A stretch of DNA of 64,000 bases from Mojavia pulchra JT2-VF2 (GTDB lineage Bacteria; Cyanobacteriota; Cyanobacteriia; Cyanobacteriales; Nostocaceae): contig JAHHHN010000006.1 in the NCBI GenBank assembly GCA_019359325.1, forward strand, positions 1 through 64,000, in the 5' to 3' direction. Below, piece after piece: positions 35,849 through 44,104 of this stretch. The position numbers were made by a program, and so were the translations under genes. The notes below the pieces were generated by a model. That model saw nothing but the letters and a program-made list of their open reading frames with translations. It searched no databases and had not been told where the DNA came from. The number at the start of each line of letters is the position of its first letter. Positions within the stretch are counted from its first letter, which is position 1.

Positions 35849-37327
35849 ATGGATACTCAAAAACCATTAAGGGAAGAACGGTATTACGAAGAACTGGAGT
35901 CGTTACGCCAAGAAGTAGTTGCACTTAGAAATGCAAAAGCTGCTTTTGAGGCCCAAAGAGAACTGCTTGCAAAAGTAGTAGCAATGGCTCGTTCTCCTGA
36001 ACAGGAGGAAGTGCTAAAAATTACTTTGGAAGAAGCATTACATGTCTGCTGCAAACTAACAGGAGCAGAAACAGGTAGTTTATTTTTGCTTAATAGCCAA
36101 GGTGTAGTCACCGATAGTATTTTAACTCAACGAAATACAGAACAAGATACCCGCTCTCGTTTAATTGGTAGCGTTTTAGACAATGGACTAGCAGGTTGGG
36201 TGAATCGTCACCGAAAGATCGGATTGATCGCCGATACTATGAACGATGAACGCTGGTTGCAGTTGCCTAATCAGCCTTACACAGTGCGATCTGCATTAGC
36301 TGTCCCTATTCTCCGAGATGAAGATTTACTAGGCATCCTTACTCTATTGCATTGTGAACCTCATCGCTTTAGCTGGGAAATAGCCAACTTGATGCAAAAA
36401 ACAGCTAATGAGATAGCTTTGGTTCTCGAAAATGCTGAATTATATGGAAAATTAGAGGAATCATACCACTTTCTCGACCAGGCTAAACAAGAGATAGAAG
36501 CTTATTCAAAAGCTCTAGACTACGAGTTGGAAAAGGGTAGGCAAATTCAGAGAGACTTTCTACCAGAGGAACTGCCAAAACTTCCTGATTGGGAGATTGC
36601 AGCTTGCTTCTACCCTGCTCGTCAGGTTGCAGGCGATTTCTATGATTCTTTCATGCTTCCCGGTGGATATGTGGGGCTGGTAATTGCAGATGTGTGCGAC
36701 AAGGGTGTAGGTGCAGCCCTGTTTATGGCTTTGTTCCGCAGTTTAATTCGGATCTTCTCTGGGCAAAGTCATTTGTGTGACTTATCCATTATTGGCGATG
36801 AAGAAGTGTTGGCAGGCTTGAACGAGTTGGATATGGCCAATCATCAAGAGCAGGTCAACGCCTTAAAAGCAGTAGGATTGATCAATAACTATATTGCTCA
36901 ACAACATGCACAGATGAGCATGTTCGCTACCCTTTTCTTCGGTATACTAGACCCTAATAGTGGTATTATAGATTACGTCAATGGTGGGCATGAACCGCTA
37001 TTTGTGATCGGCCCAGAAGGTGTAAAAGCTACTCTCAAGCCTACAGGGCCAGCGGTAGGGATGATGGCTAATATGAAATTTAAGGTTAAGCAGGTGCAAC
37101 TTGCTCCAGGCGACATTTTGCTTGGCTATACAGACGGTGTAACAGAAGCCCGCGACCCTAATCGCAAGTTATTTAGCAGTGAGCGATTATTGTCTCTATT
37201 TGAACCGCCACCAGCTTCAGCCAGTCAACTTTTAGAGTGGATCAAGACTAACTTGTTTGCCTATATGGATAACGCTCCTCAGTTCGATGATATTACTATG
37301 CTGGCCGTGCAGCGAGAGAAACTTTAG
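35849..37327 (+). CDS. icfG: IcfG-type PP2C phosphatase (GAF-SpoIIE/RsbU)
   Basis: This is a serine phosphatase that would reactivate phosphorylated STAS proteins. An N-terminal coiled region (about 8-50) leads to a GAF sensor (about 55-195), a coiled coil (about 198-240) and the PP2C/SpoIIE catalytic domain (about 245-490). Metal-binding motifs are QVAGDFYDSF (Asp263), IADVCDKGVGAALFM, LGYTDGVTEARD and QFDDITMLAV. In Synechocystis, IcfG coordinates inorganic carbon and glucose metabolism. The 492-residue product is shorter than I recall for that protein, so its sensory part may differ. It is surrounded by the expected STAS, glgX and RsbW genes. Confidence 0.9.
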   Translation: MDTQKPLREERYYEELESLRQEVVALRNAKAAFEAQRELLAKVVAMARSPEQEEVLKITLEEALHVCCKLTGAETGSLFLLNSQGVVTDSILTQRNTEQDTRSRLIGSVLDNGLAGWVNRHRKIGLIADTMNDERWLQLPNQPYTVRSALAVPILRDEDLLGILTLLHCEPHRFSWEIANLMQKTANEIALVLENAELYGKLEESYHFLDQAKQEIEAYSKALDYELEKGRQIQRDFLPEELPKLPDWEIAACFYPARQVAGDFYDSFMLPGGYVGLVIADVCDKGVGAALFMALFRSLIRIFSGQSHLCDLSIIGDEEVLAGLNELDMANHQEQVNALKAVGLINNYIAQQHAQMSMFATLFFGILDPNSGIIDYVNGGHEPLFVIGPEGVKATLKPTGPAVGMMANMKFKVKQVQLAPGDILLGYTDGVTEARDPNRKLFSSERLLSLFEPPPASASQLLEWIKTNLFAYMDNAPQFDDITMLAVQREKL

Positions 37328-37393
37328 TAAGAATTCACCACTCTTCACTACACTTTTTAGACAAATTTATTACTGGTATCGGTGAGATAGTTT

Positions 37394-37849
37394 ATGGAAC
37401 CTTTAACGGTCTCTGGTACACTTGACTCTTTGAGCGAGATCGCAACTTATGTCATGGAAGCAGCGAAGGCTGCTGGTTTGGACAAAAAAACTTCTTACAA
37501 ACTTCGGCTGGCAGTAGATGAAATCGCAACCAACATTATTGTACATGGTTATGAAGAAGCTGGCCGCGAGGGTTTAGTGGTCTGCCAAGCAATACTTGCA
37601 GATGAATCATTAACGATTACTCTTGAAGACACAGGTGAACAATACGACCCTACAAAACAAGCCCTGCCAAATGATATGGACTTGCCTATGGAGCAACGCC
37701 AGATTGGGGGACTAGGTGTTTACCTGACTATTCAAGGTGTTGACAAGTTTATCTACGAAAGAATAGGAGAACGTAATCGTAATATATTTGTAGTCAATCG
37801 GAATCATCCTGCGACTAGTGGAACAGTGCACAGTTCCACTTCTAAATAA
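37394..37849 (+). CDS. RsbW/SpoIIAB-type anti-sigma factor serine kinase
   Basis: This 151-residue protein has a GHKL ATPase domain. The N box is LRLAVDEIATNIIVHGY, the G1 box LEDTGEQYDP and the G2 box GGLGVYLT. RsbW-type proteins bind a sigma factor or other target and phosphorylate STAS antagonists. It closes the operon, 66 bp after icfG, and fits slr1861 in the Synechocystis cluster (from memory). The output sigma factor is not encoded in the window. Confidence 0.92.
   Translation: MEPLTVSGTLDSLSEIATYVMEAAKAAGLDKKTSYKLRLAVDEIATNIIVHGYEEAGREGLVVCQAILADESLTITLEDTGEQYDPTKQALPNDMDLPMEQRQIGGLGVYLTIQGVDKFIYERIGERNRNIFVVNRNHPATSGTVHSSTSK
37817..37840 (+). terminator. Hairpin at the 3' end of the icfG operon
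   Basis: AGTGGAAC (37817-37824) and GTTCCACT (37833-37840) form an eight-pair stem inside the last codons of the RsbW gene, followed by AT-rich sequence. It may terminate or stabilise the operon message. Confidence 0.5.
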
Positions 37850-37923
37850 TGCTAATAAAAAATATCCCATCGTTATTTTTGCACTGACCTCTCATCTCTT
37901 GCTGCGATCGCTTGAGAACTCTT

Positions 37924-38316
37924 TTATCTTGCTAAACTCGCGTAAAGCCTTGCCATCCCCTGCGGTTCATGGCTGTACTTTCCGCTGTGCAAAGGGTGAT
38001 ACGTTTCGTTATACAAACAGAGGCTATTGGGATTTTTCATTACAAACTGCATCATCTGTCGATGCGGTTCACCTCGGAAGAACTGTTTGAGATCATGTTC
38101 TGAACGCCAGTAACTAACCATAATTACTTCGTTGGCTGCACAAATAGCAGCTTTCACTTGCACACACCCTTGAGCCTGAGTAGTTGCATTCTTGATCCAC
38201 AGCAGATTTTTCCACATCCAGAAAAATCCTACGCGATCGCGTGCCAAAAAGCCGTTGATAAAGACAACCGCCTCCGGGCGTTCTGGCAAATTAATTTGGT
38301 AAACGGAATAATTCAT
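37924..38316 (-). CDS. ABM-like / DUF4188-type small monooxygenase-fold protein
   Basis: This protein of about 130 residues looks like a dimeric alpha/beta-barrel, with VVFINGFLARDRVGFFWMW, a long middle region and EVIMVSYWRSEHDLKQFFRGE. The C-terminal CLYNETYHP and GKYSHEPQGMARLYASL resemble DUF4188 or antibiotic-biosynthesis-monooxygenase proteins. The start at 38316 is chosen because AAGGGGT lies just upstream; the frame is open for 19 more codons. It diverges from a PadR-type regulator and is probably its main target. Substrate is unknown. Confidence 0.75.
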   Translation of the reverse strand: MNYSVYQINLPERPEAVVFINGFLARDRVGFFWMWKNLLWIKNATTQAQGCVQVKAAICAANEVIMVSYWRSEHDLKQFFRGEPHRQMMQFVMKNPNSLCLYNETYHPLHSGKYSHEPQGMARLYASLAR

Positions 38317-38380
38317 TGCACTTACCCCTTCAGATTCCTTTCTAGTATTGTTTCTTGTCAGCGTTATACTCAATAAGTAG

Positions 38381-38427
38381 ATTATTCATTTAATTGAATA
38401 TGCGATTTAGTTTATACTAAATTTAGT
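38381..38427. promoter_or_regulatory. Candidate PadR operator cluster in the divergent promoter
   Basis: Three overlapping or adjoining symmetric sequences lie between the divergent genes: TATTCATTTAATTGAATA (about 38383-38400), TTTAGTTTATACTAAA (about 38406-38421) and the perfect palindrome ACTAAATTTAGT (38416-38427). PadR repressors bind AT-rich dyads in such positions. The site of binding is inferred. Confidence 0.5.
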
Positions 38428-38448
38428 GAATATGTCAACTCATAGCCC

Positions 38449-38991
38449 ATGTCTCTTACCTATGCCATTCTGTCGGTTTTGATCAGCGCCCCCAGCAGCG
38501 GCTATGATCTTGCCAAGCGATTCAATCCTTCGGTAGAAGGTTCGGTTGGTTTTTTCTGGAGCGCCAGCTTCCAACAGATTTACCGAGAATTGAACCGCTT
38601 AGAAGAAAAGGAATGGCTGCAAGCTGAATCTGTGCAACAAGAGAATCGACCCGACAAACGAATTTATGCAGTGACAGCATTGGGTAAACAACAGCTGTGT
38701 CAGTGGATTGCTGAGCCGGAGGAGATAGCACCAATCAAGGATGATTTGCTCGTGAAACTCTATGCGGGGCATCTGATGTCTGGACAGACGCTGGTGGCAA
38801 AGCTGGAAGCGCATCGTCAGCAACATCAGCAGCGATTAGCGATTTATCAAGAAATTCAGAGCCAGCACTTCCAGAATCCGCAAGCGTTGTCGAAAACCCT
38901 ACAGTTTCAATACATGACGTTGTTGCGCGGAATTCACTACGAAACAGGCTGGTTGGCTTGGTGTGATGAAATCATGCCGTTGCTGAAATAG
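38449..38991 (+). CDS. PadR family transcriptional regulator
   Basis: This 180-residue protein has an N-terminal winged helix (about 1-85). MSLTYAILSVLISAPSSGYD is followed by a recognition region and the wing (DKRIYAVTALGKQQLCQWI). A C-terminal coiled-coil dimerisation domain (Vir-like, about 95-175) follows. PadR proteins usually repress a nearby detoxification or transport gene until a ligand binds. The divergent ABM-like gene is the obvious candidate, with symmetric sequences between them. Confidence 0.9.
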   Translation: MSLTYAILSVLISAPSSGYDLAKRFNPSVEGSVGFFWSASFQQIYRELNRLEEKEWLQAESVQQENRPDKRIYAVTALGKQQLCQWIAEPEEIAPIKDDLLVKLYAGHLMSGQTLVAKLEAHRQQHQQRLAIYQEIQSQHFQNPQALSKTLQFQYMTLLRGIHYETGWLAWCDEIMPLLK

Positions 38992-39156
38992 ACACATCAG
39001 CAATGGCTAGATTGCTGAATTATGTTTCTACTAGAGACACATCAGGCGATCGCAGATAACTAGAAATTAGACGAAAAGCGATCGTCCTGCCTACACCCCT
39101 CCTCGCAGAAATGGATATGATAGAAAAGTCGATAAAACTTAAAAAATATTTATCAA

Positions 39157-40587
39157 ATGCTGATTCACTCCTCTGGCTTGTCCAAGGTCAAAGACTCAGT
39201 AAAAGAAAAAATTTTCTTCGGTCATGAACCCAGTGCCGAGTTAATCGCAATTCTTACCGTCTACTTTGTCCAAGGCATCTTAGGGTTGGCGCGTCTAGCC
39301 GTCAGCTTTTTCCTTAAAGATGAATTACTACTGAGTCCAACACAGGTGTCGGCACTATTGGGAATAGTCGCCTTGCCTTGGATTATCAAGCCAGTGTTTG
39401 GTTTTATCTCCGATGGCTTGCCCATATTTGGCTACCGCAGGCGTCCATACCTGATTTTATCTGGGATATTGGGAACTGTGTCATGGGTGAGCCTCGCAAC
39501 AATGGTTCATACAGCTTGGGCAGCTACCCTAGCGATCGCTCTCGGTTCACTCTCAGTTGCTGTCAGCGATGTCATAGTTGACTCCCTAGTTGTTGAGCGC
39601 GCCAGAGTAGAGTCGCAAGCGGATGCAGGTTCGCTCCAATCTCTTGCTTGGGGTGCTTCCGCAGTTGGAGGTTTAATTACAGCTTATTTTAGCGGCTGGT
39701 TGATAGAGCATTTTTCCACACGCACTGTATTTTGGATTACGGCTTTATTTCCCCTTTTAGTCTCAGCTGTGGCTTGGTTAATTGCCGAGTCACCTGTAAG
39801 CAAACAGACCCAAGATCATCAAAACAACTCTTTAACAATCAAGCATCAACTGGGACAACTGCGTAAAGCCGTTACCCAAAAAGCAATTTGGCTGCCGACA
39901 GCATTTGTCTTTATTTGGCAAGCCACCCCAACTGCTGACTCAGCTTTTTTCTTCTTCACCACCAACGAACTGCACTTTGCACCAGAATTTTTAGGGCGAG
40001 TGCGCCTGGTGACAAATCTTGCTTCTTTAGTTGGAATTTGGATTTTCCAACGTTTCCTGAAAACTGTGCCCTTTCGCGTCATCTTTGGTTGGAGTACTGT
40101 TCTATCAGCAGCTTTAGGGATGACAATGCTGCTATTAGTAACTCACACCAACCGGGCTTTGGGTATAGATGACCATTGGTTTAGTTTGGGTGATAGCCTA
40201 ATCCTCACTGTGATGGGGCAAATTGCTTATATGCCAGTACTGGTGCTAGCAGCGAGACTTTGCCCTGCTGGAGTAGAAGCAACATTATTTGCCTTATTGA
40301 TGTCAGTGTCAAATTTGGCAGGAATGGTTTCCTATGAATTTGGGGCATTAATCATGCATTGGCTAGGAATCACCGAAAATAACTTTGATTCGCTTTGGCT
40401 ATTGGTGATAATTACTAACCTCAGCACACTATTACCACTGCCATTTCTTAGCTGGCTACCAGCAGCGCAAGAACAAACGGAGACATTAGCATTGCAACCA
40501 GCCTCAGCAATTAATGGAGAGCAACCGTTTGTGCCAGATTTGATATCTGAAGTTGATGCTGCAAGAACCCAAGCCAAAAGTATTTAA
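39157..40587 (+). CDS. Folate/biopterin transporter (BT1/FBT) family protein
   Basis: This is a 476-residue inner-membrane carrier with about twelve hydrophobic segments. Early motifs include YFVQGILGLARLAVSFFLKD and PWIIKPVFGFISDGLPIFGY, then YRRRPYLILSGILG. These are hallmarks of the FBT branch of the major facilitator superfamily. A member in Synechocystis, slr0642, transports folate, but it is unproven for this protein. The C-terminal 35 residues are hydrophilic. It stands alone between the PadR gene and the carotenoid oxygenase gene. Confidence 0.9.
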   Translation: MLIHSSGLSKVKDSVKEKIFFGHEPSAELIAILTVYFVQGILGLARLAVSFFLKDELLLSPTQVSALLGIVALPWIIKPVFGFISDGLPIFGYRRRPYLILSGILGTVSWVSLATMVHTAWAATLAIALGSLSVAVSDVIVDSLVVERARVESQADAGSLQSLAWGASAVGGLITAYFSGWLIEHFSTRTVFWITALFPLLVSAVAWLIAESPVSKQTQDHQNNSLTIKHQLGQLRKAVTQKAIWLPTAFVFIWQATPTADSAFFFFTTNELHFAPEFLGRVRLVTNLASLVGIWIFQRFLKTVPFRVIFGWSTVLSAALGMTMLLLVTHTNRALGIDDHWFSLGDSLILTVMGQIAYMPVLVLAARLCPAGVEATLFALLMSVSNLAGMVSYEFGALIMHWLGITENNFDSLWLLVIITNLSTLLPLPFLSWLPAAQEQTETLALQPASAINGEQPFVPDLISEVDAARTQAKSI

Positions 40588-40773
40588 GTAACAAAGAATT
40601 ATTTTGCATCAAGATTTAAAGATGAGGTGTATTCGCCACGCAAATTCTTGATCGGTTGAGGCTGACACGGTGAACTTTAATTTTCTTACTTTCCGCGTCA
40701 ATCTACACGCGTCAATTTCAGTTTGGCAGACTACTTTTACGTCTATGTACAAGATATAAAAGGATACATAACA

Positions 40774-42273
40774 ATGCAGAGTTCAAAAATTCAAGAAAAC
40801 GCAATCTTAGAAAAATCTTACAACCGCGATGATTGGCAGGGTGGATATCAATCTTTATATCAAGAGTTTGACTATTGGATTGACGATGTAGAAGGGCAAA
40901 TTCCTCCAGAACTGCAAGGTACGCTGTTTAGAAATGGCCCCGGTTTGCTGGATGTGAACGGACAGCGCATTCATCACCCCTTTGATGGCGATGGAATGAT
41001 TAGCCGGATCAGCTTTATTAATGGTCGCGCCCATTTCCGCAACCGCTTTGTCCGCACTGAAGGGTATGTAGAAGAACAAAAAGCTGGTAAAATCCTCTAT
41101 CGCGGTGTGTTTGGCACGCAAAAACCTGGTGGTTGGCTAGCTAATCTCTTCGATTTCAAAATCAAAAATATTGCCAACACCAACGTGATTTACTGGGGTG
41201 GTAAACTTTTAGCATTGTGGGAAGCTGCTGAACCCCATCGCCTCAACCCTGGCACCCTAGAAACGTTGGGAAAAGAATATTTTAACGGTGTTTTGTCAGC
41301 AGGCGAAGCTTTTGGCGCTCATCCTCGCCTTGATCCAAGTTGCAACCAAGATAATGGCGCACCTTGCCTGGTCAACTTTTCTATTCAACCGGGACTATCT
41401 ACCAAAATCACGATTTTTGAACTGAACCTAGCAGGTGAAGTTGTCAGAAAGCACGCTCATAGTGTTCCGGGTTTCTGTTTCATCCACGATTTTGTTATTA
41501 CTCCCAATTACTGCATCTTCTTTCAAAATCCTGTCACTTTTAATCCCATACCTTTGGCCTTGGGAATACGTGCAGCCGGGGAATGTATCAAATTTCAGCC
41601 AAATCAACCAACTCGCATTATAGTGATTCCTCGCAACTCCAAGGCTGCAAAAACAGATGTAAAAATTCTGGAGACCCAATCTGGTTTTGTCTTTCACCAC
41701 ATCAATGCTTTTGAAATAGGCAGTGAAATTGTGATTGACTCCATTTGCTATGACTCATTACCAGAAGTCGAACCCGAAAGCGATTTTCGTCAAGTTGATT
41801 TTGAAGCAATTGCGCCTGGGCAACTTTGGCGGTTTAATATTAACCTTAACGATGGGACGGTGCAACGAAAGTTAATTGAAAGTCGTTGCTGTGAGTTTCC
41901 CAGCATACATCCAGATAATGTGGGACGCCCATATCGTTACTTGTATATCGGTGCTGCTCATGCAGAGACTGGTAATGCTCCCTTGCAAGCACTGCTAAAA
42001 ATTGATTTAGACTCTGGAGAAAGACAACTTTGGAGTGCAGCACCCCGTGGTTTCATGGGTGAGCCGATTTTTGTTCCCCGCCCTGGTTCCCAAAAGGAAG
42101 ATGACGGTTGGGTAATTGCTTTGGTTTATGATGCTGTCTATCATCGCTCAGATGTGGTGATTTTGGATGCTAGCGATTTCCGTAAAGGTGTAATTGCTCG
42201 TTTGCATCTCAAGCATCATATTCCCTATGGGCTTCATGGAACCTTTACTTCTAAAGTCTTTGTATCAGATTAA
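40774..42273 (+). CDS. Carotenoid cleavage oxygenase family protein
   Basis: This is a non-haem iron dioxygenase of the RPE65/CCD family, 499 residues from ATG 40774. The start is preceded by AAAGGA; the frame continues upstream only to a TTG. Family motifs are GTLFRNGPG, HPFDGDGMI, AFGAHPRLDP (His183), CFIHDFVITPNY (His238), FVFHHINAFE (His308 or 309) and the final GLHGTF (His488), giving the four iron-binding His. Such enzymes cleave carotenoids or apocarotenoids, for example to retinal. The cleavage site cannot be deduced here. A strong terminator follows. Confidence 0.92.
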   Translation: MQSSKIQENAILEKSYNRDDWQGGYQSLYQEFDYWIDDVEGQIPPELQGTLFRNGPGLLDVNGQRIHHPFDGDGMISRISFINGRAHFRNRFVRTEGYVEEQKAGKILYRGVFGTQKPGGWLANLFDFKIKNIANTNVIYWGGKLLALWEAAEPHRLNPGTLETLGKEYFNGVLSAGEAFGAHPRLDPSCNQDNGAPCLVNFSIQPGLSTKITIFELNLAGEVVRKHAHSVPGFCFIHDFVITPNYCIFFQNPVTFNPIPLALGIRAAGECIKFQPNQPTRIIVIPRNSKAAKTDVKILETQSGFVFHHINAFEIGSEIVIDSICYDSLPEVEPESDFRQVDFEAIAPGQLWRFNINLNDGTVQRKLIESRCCEFPSIHPDNVGRPYRYLYIGAAHAETGNAPLQALLKIDLDSGERQLWSAAPRGFMGEPIFVPRPGSQKEDDGWVIALVYDAVYHRSDVVILDASDFRKGVIARLHLKHHIPYGLHGTFTSKVFVSD

Positions 42274-42298
42274 TTGTTTCAGGGAGCGATCGCTACAA

Positions 42299-42335
42299 AT
42301 GAACACAGACACAAAATATCTGTGTTCATTTTTTA
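42299..42335 (+). terminator. Rho-independent terminator after the carotenoid oxygenase gene
   Basis: AATGAACACAGA (42298-42309) and TCTGTGTTCATT (42319-42330) form a perfect 12-pair stem followed by TTTTTAT. This is a textbook intrinsic terminator. Confidence 0.9.
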
Positions 42336-42357
42336 TGCATAAAATCGAAATAAAATT

Positions 42358-42371
42358 GTAACAAAAACTAC
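42358..42371 (+). promoter_or_regulatory. Candidate NtcA site upstream of glutamate dehydrogenase
   Basis: GTAACAAAAACTAC fits the NtcA consensus GTA-N8-TAC exactly. It lies 89 bp before the gdhA start. Candidate -10 boxes TAAGCT (42402) and TAATAT (42413) are farther away (30 and 41 bp) than the usual 22-23 bp, so activation in the canonical way is uncertain. Confidence 0.5.
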
Positions 42372-42459
42372 AAATTCTCTAACTTTTTTTCCAAGGAAGG
42401 ATAAGCTAGGCATAATATATATCCGGTTCGCAAAGATACCGCGATTAGGAGAAAATTAT

Positions 42460-43749
42460 ATGGTTGCAACACCTCTGCTACCGCTGGAAGCAGCTACTCC
42501 AGCACATATTTGTCCATTTGATCAAGCTTGTAGCTACTTAGAGGCGGCAGCCAAAGAATTAAAATTAGATCAAGGGTTGCTAGAAATCCTCAGTCATCCG
42601 CGCAAAGTAGTTACAGTTTCCATTCCTGTGAAACTGGATAATGGTGAAATACGGGTGTTGGCAGGACATCGGGTGCAGCACTCCGATATCTTAGGCCCAT
42701 ACAAAGGAGGAATTCGTTACCATCCAGCCGTTACACTGCGCGAGGTTTCTGCCTTAGCAATGTTAATGACTTGGAAATGTGCATTATTAGGTATTCCCTA
42801 CGGCGGTGCAAAAGGAGGTATTGCCTTAGATCCCAAACAATACAGCGTTAGGGAACTAGAACGAATTACCCGTCGTTATACCAGCGAGTTGATTAAAGAT
42901 ATCGGCCCGTCTGTAGACATACCTGCACCAGATGTGGGTACTTCTGCCCGTGAAATGGCTTGGATGATGGACACATATTCTGTGAATGTCGGCCATGCTG
43001 TACCAGGGGTAGTGACTGGTAAGCCCCTTTCTGTTGGTGGTTCCCGCGGACGGGAAATGGCAACTGGACGCGGTACGATGATTATTGTCCGTGAGGCATT
43101 GGCAGATCAAGGAAAAACTCTAGCCGGAGTGCGAGTTGTTATTCAGGGATTTGGCAATGTAGGTGGTGCTGCTGCCGAATTATTACACGAAGCAGGAGCA
43201 AAGATTATAGCTGTATCCACCAGTACAGGGGGAATATACTCCGAACAGGGCCTTGATATTGCAGCGCTGAAAGCCTACGCTACTGCCAACCATAAGAGTG
43301 TTGTCGGTTTCCCGCAAGCACTACCAATTAGCAACGCAGATTTATTGACCTTGCCCTGCGATGTCTTGATTCCCTCAGCCTTAGAGAACCAAATCACTAA
43401 GGAAAATGTGAGTCAGGTGCAAGCCAAGATTATTGCAGAAGCCGCTAACGGCCCGGTGACTCTAGAAGCTAACCAAGCCCTAGAAGCGCGGGGTGTGATT
43501 GTGTTACCAGACATCTTGGCCAATGCTGGTGGTGTTGTGGTGAGTTACCTAGAGTGGGTGCAAGGACTTTCCTACCTATTCTGGGATGAAGAACGCGTTA
43601 ACCGCGAAATGGAACATTTGATGGTTCATGCTTACCGCCAAGTGATTCAACATTCCAAGACACGGCAAATTTCTCTACGCCTAGCAGCTTATACGTTAGG
43701 GGTAGGTAGAGTCGCGCAAGCACTTAACGATCGCGGTCTTTATCCCTAA
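42460..43749 (+). CDS. gdhA: Glutamate dehydrogenase (Glu/Leu/Phe/Val dehydrogenase family)
   Basis: The enzyme interconverts glutamate with 2-oxoglutarate and ammonium. The 429-residue product shows the substrate region PYKGGIRYHP, the catalytic-loop YGGAKGGIALDP with its Lys, PAPDVGTSAREM, and a Rossmann dinucleotide site VVIQGFGNVGGAAAELL. The C-terminal EAANGPVT and LPDILANAGGVVVSY are conserved. A good AGGAGAA site precedes the ATG. Length and sequence fit bacterial hexameric GDH; cofactor preference (NADP or NAD) is not settled. It ends in an intrinsic terminator. Confidence 0.9.
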   Translation: MVATPLLPLEAATPAHICPFDQACSYLEAAAKELKLDQGLLEILSHPRKVVTVSIPVKLDNGEIRVLAGHRVQHSDILGPYKGGIRYHPAVTLREVSALAMLMTWKCALLGIPYGGAKGGIALDPKQYSVRELERITRRYTSELIKDIGPSVDIPAPDVGTSAREMAWMMDTYSVNVGHAVPGVVTGKPLSVGGSRGREMATGRGTMIIVREALADQGKTLAGVRVVIQGFGNVGGAAAELLHEAGAKIIAVSTSTGGIYSEQGLDIAALKAYATANHKSVVGFPQALPISNADLLTLPCDVLIPSALENQITKENVSQVQAKIIAEAANGPVTLEANQALEARGVIVLPDILANAGGVVVSYLEWVQGLSYLFWDEERVNREMEHLMVHAYRQVIQHSKTRQISLRLAAYTLGVGRVAQALNDRGLYP

Positions 43750-43771
43750 TTTTTTATACTAATCTAATTAT

Positions 43772-43803
43772 AGAGGCGGATATTTATCTGCCTCTTTTTT
43801 TTG
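43772..43803 (+). terminator. Rho-independent terminator after gdhA
   Basis: AGAGGCGGATA and TATCTGCCTCT pair with one mismatch and are followed by eight or more T. A clear intrinsic terminator. Confidence 0.9.
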
Positions 43804-43804
43804 G

Positions 43805-43951
43805 CGTTCAATTGGAATTTTATTACGTGCTAAACGTGAAGGTTATCCTCTATCTATTAAAACAGCTATTCAAGAAATGCTAAATCACAATATTCGCTTC
43901 AGTCAAACAGTTATTAATTTTGCACTTAAAGAAGCTGGAGAAAGTTCATAA
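43805..43951 (+). pseudogene. Relic of a DUF3368 (PIN-type toxin) gene
   Basis: The frame reads GILLRAKREGYPLSIKTAIQ and then EMLNHNIRFSQTVINFALKE before AGESS and a stop. This is the C-terminal part of DUF3368 PIN-like toxins, usually partnered by a UPF0175 antitoxin. The N-terminal two thirds, including the catalytic Asp residues, are missing and no start precedes it. Confidence 0.65.
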
Positions 43952-44104
43952 CCTAATGGCGCAAAAGCCTTAATTTTGGCTTTAGTCTGCGATCGCCTAG
44001 TATTCCGTACCCTTATGGGGAAACAAGCTACGTATAGCGTAAGTTGACTTGCCCTATTCAATCATTGATGATTACACTAAAGTTCATTAGTTTTTTTCTA
44101 GGGG
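43952..44104. other. Short leader region before the kinase-FGE gene
   Basis: Contains a short AAGCC...GGCTT inverted repeat near 43971-43986 and a HIP1 site. No gene is visible. The AGGGG near 44100-44104 may act as ribosome-binding site for the next gene. Confidence 0.4.
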
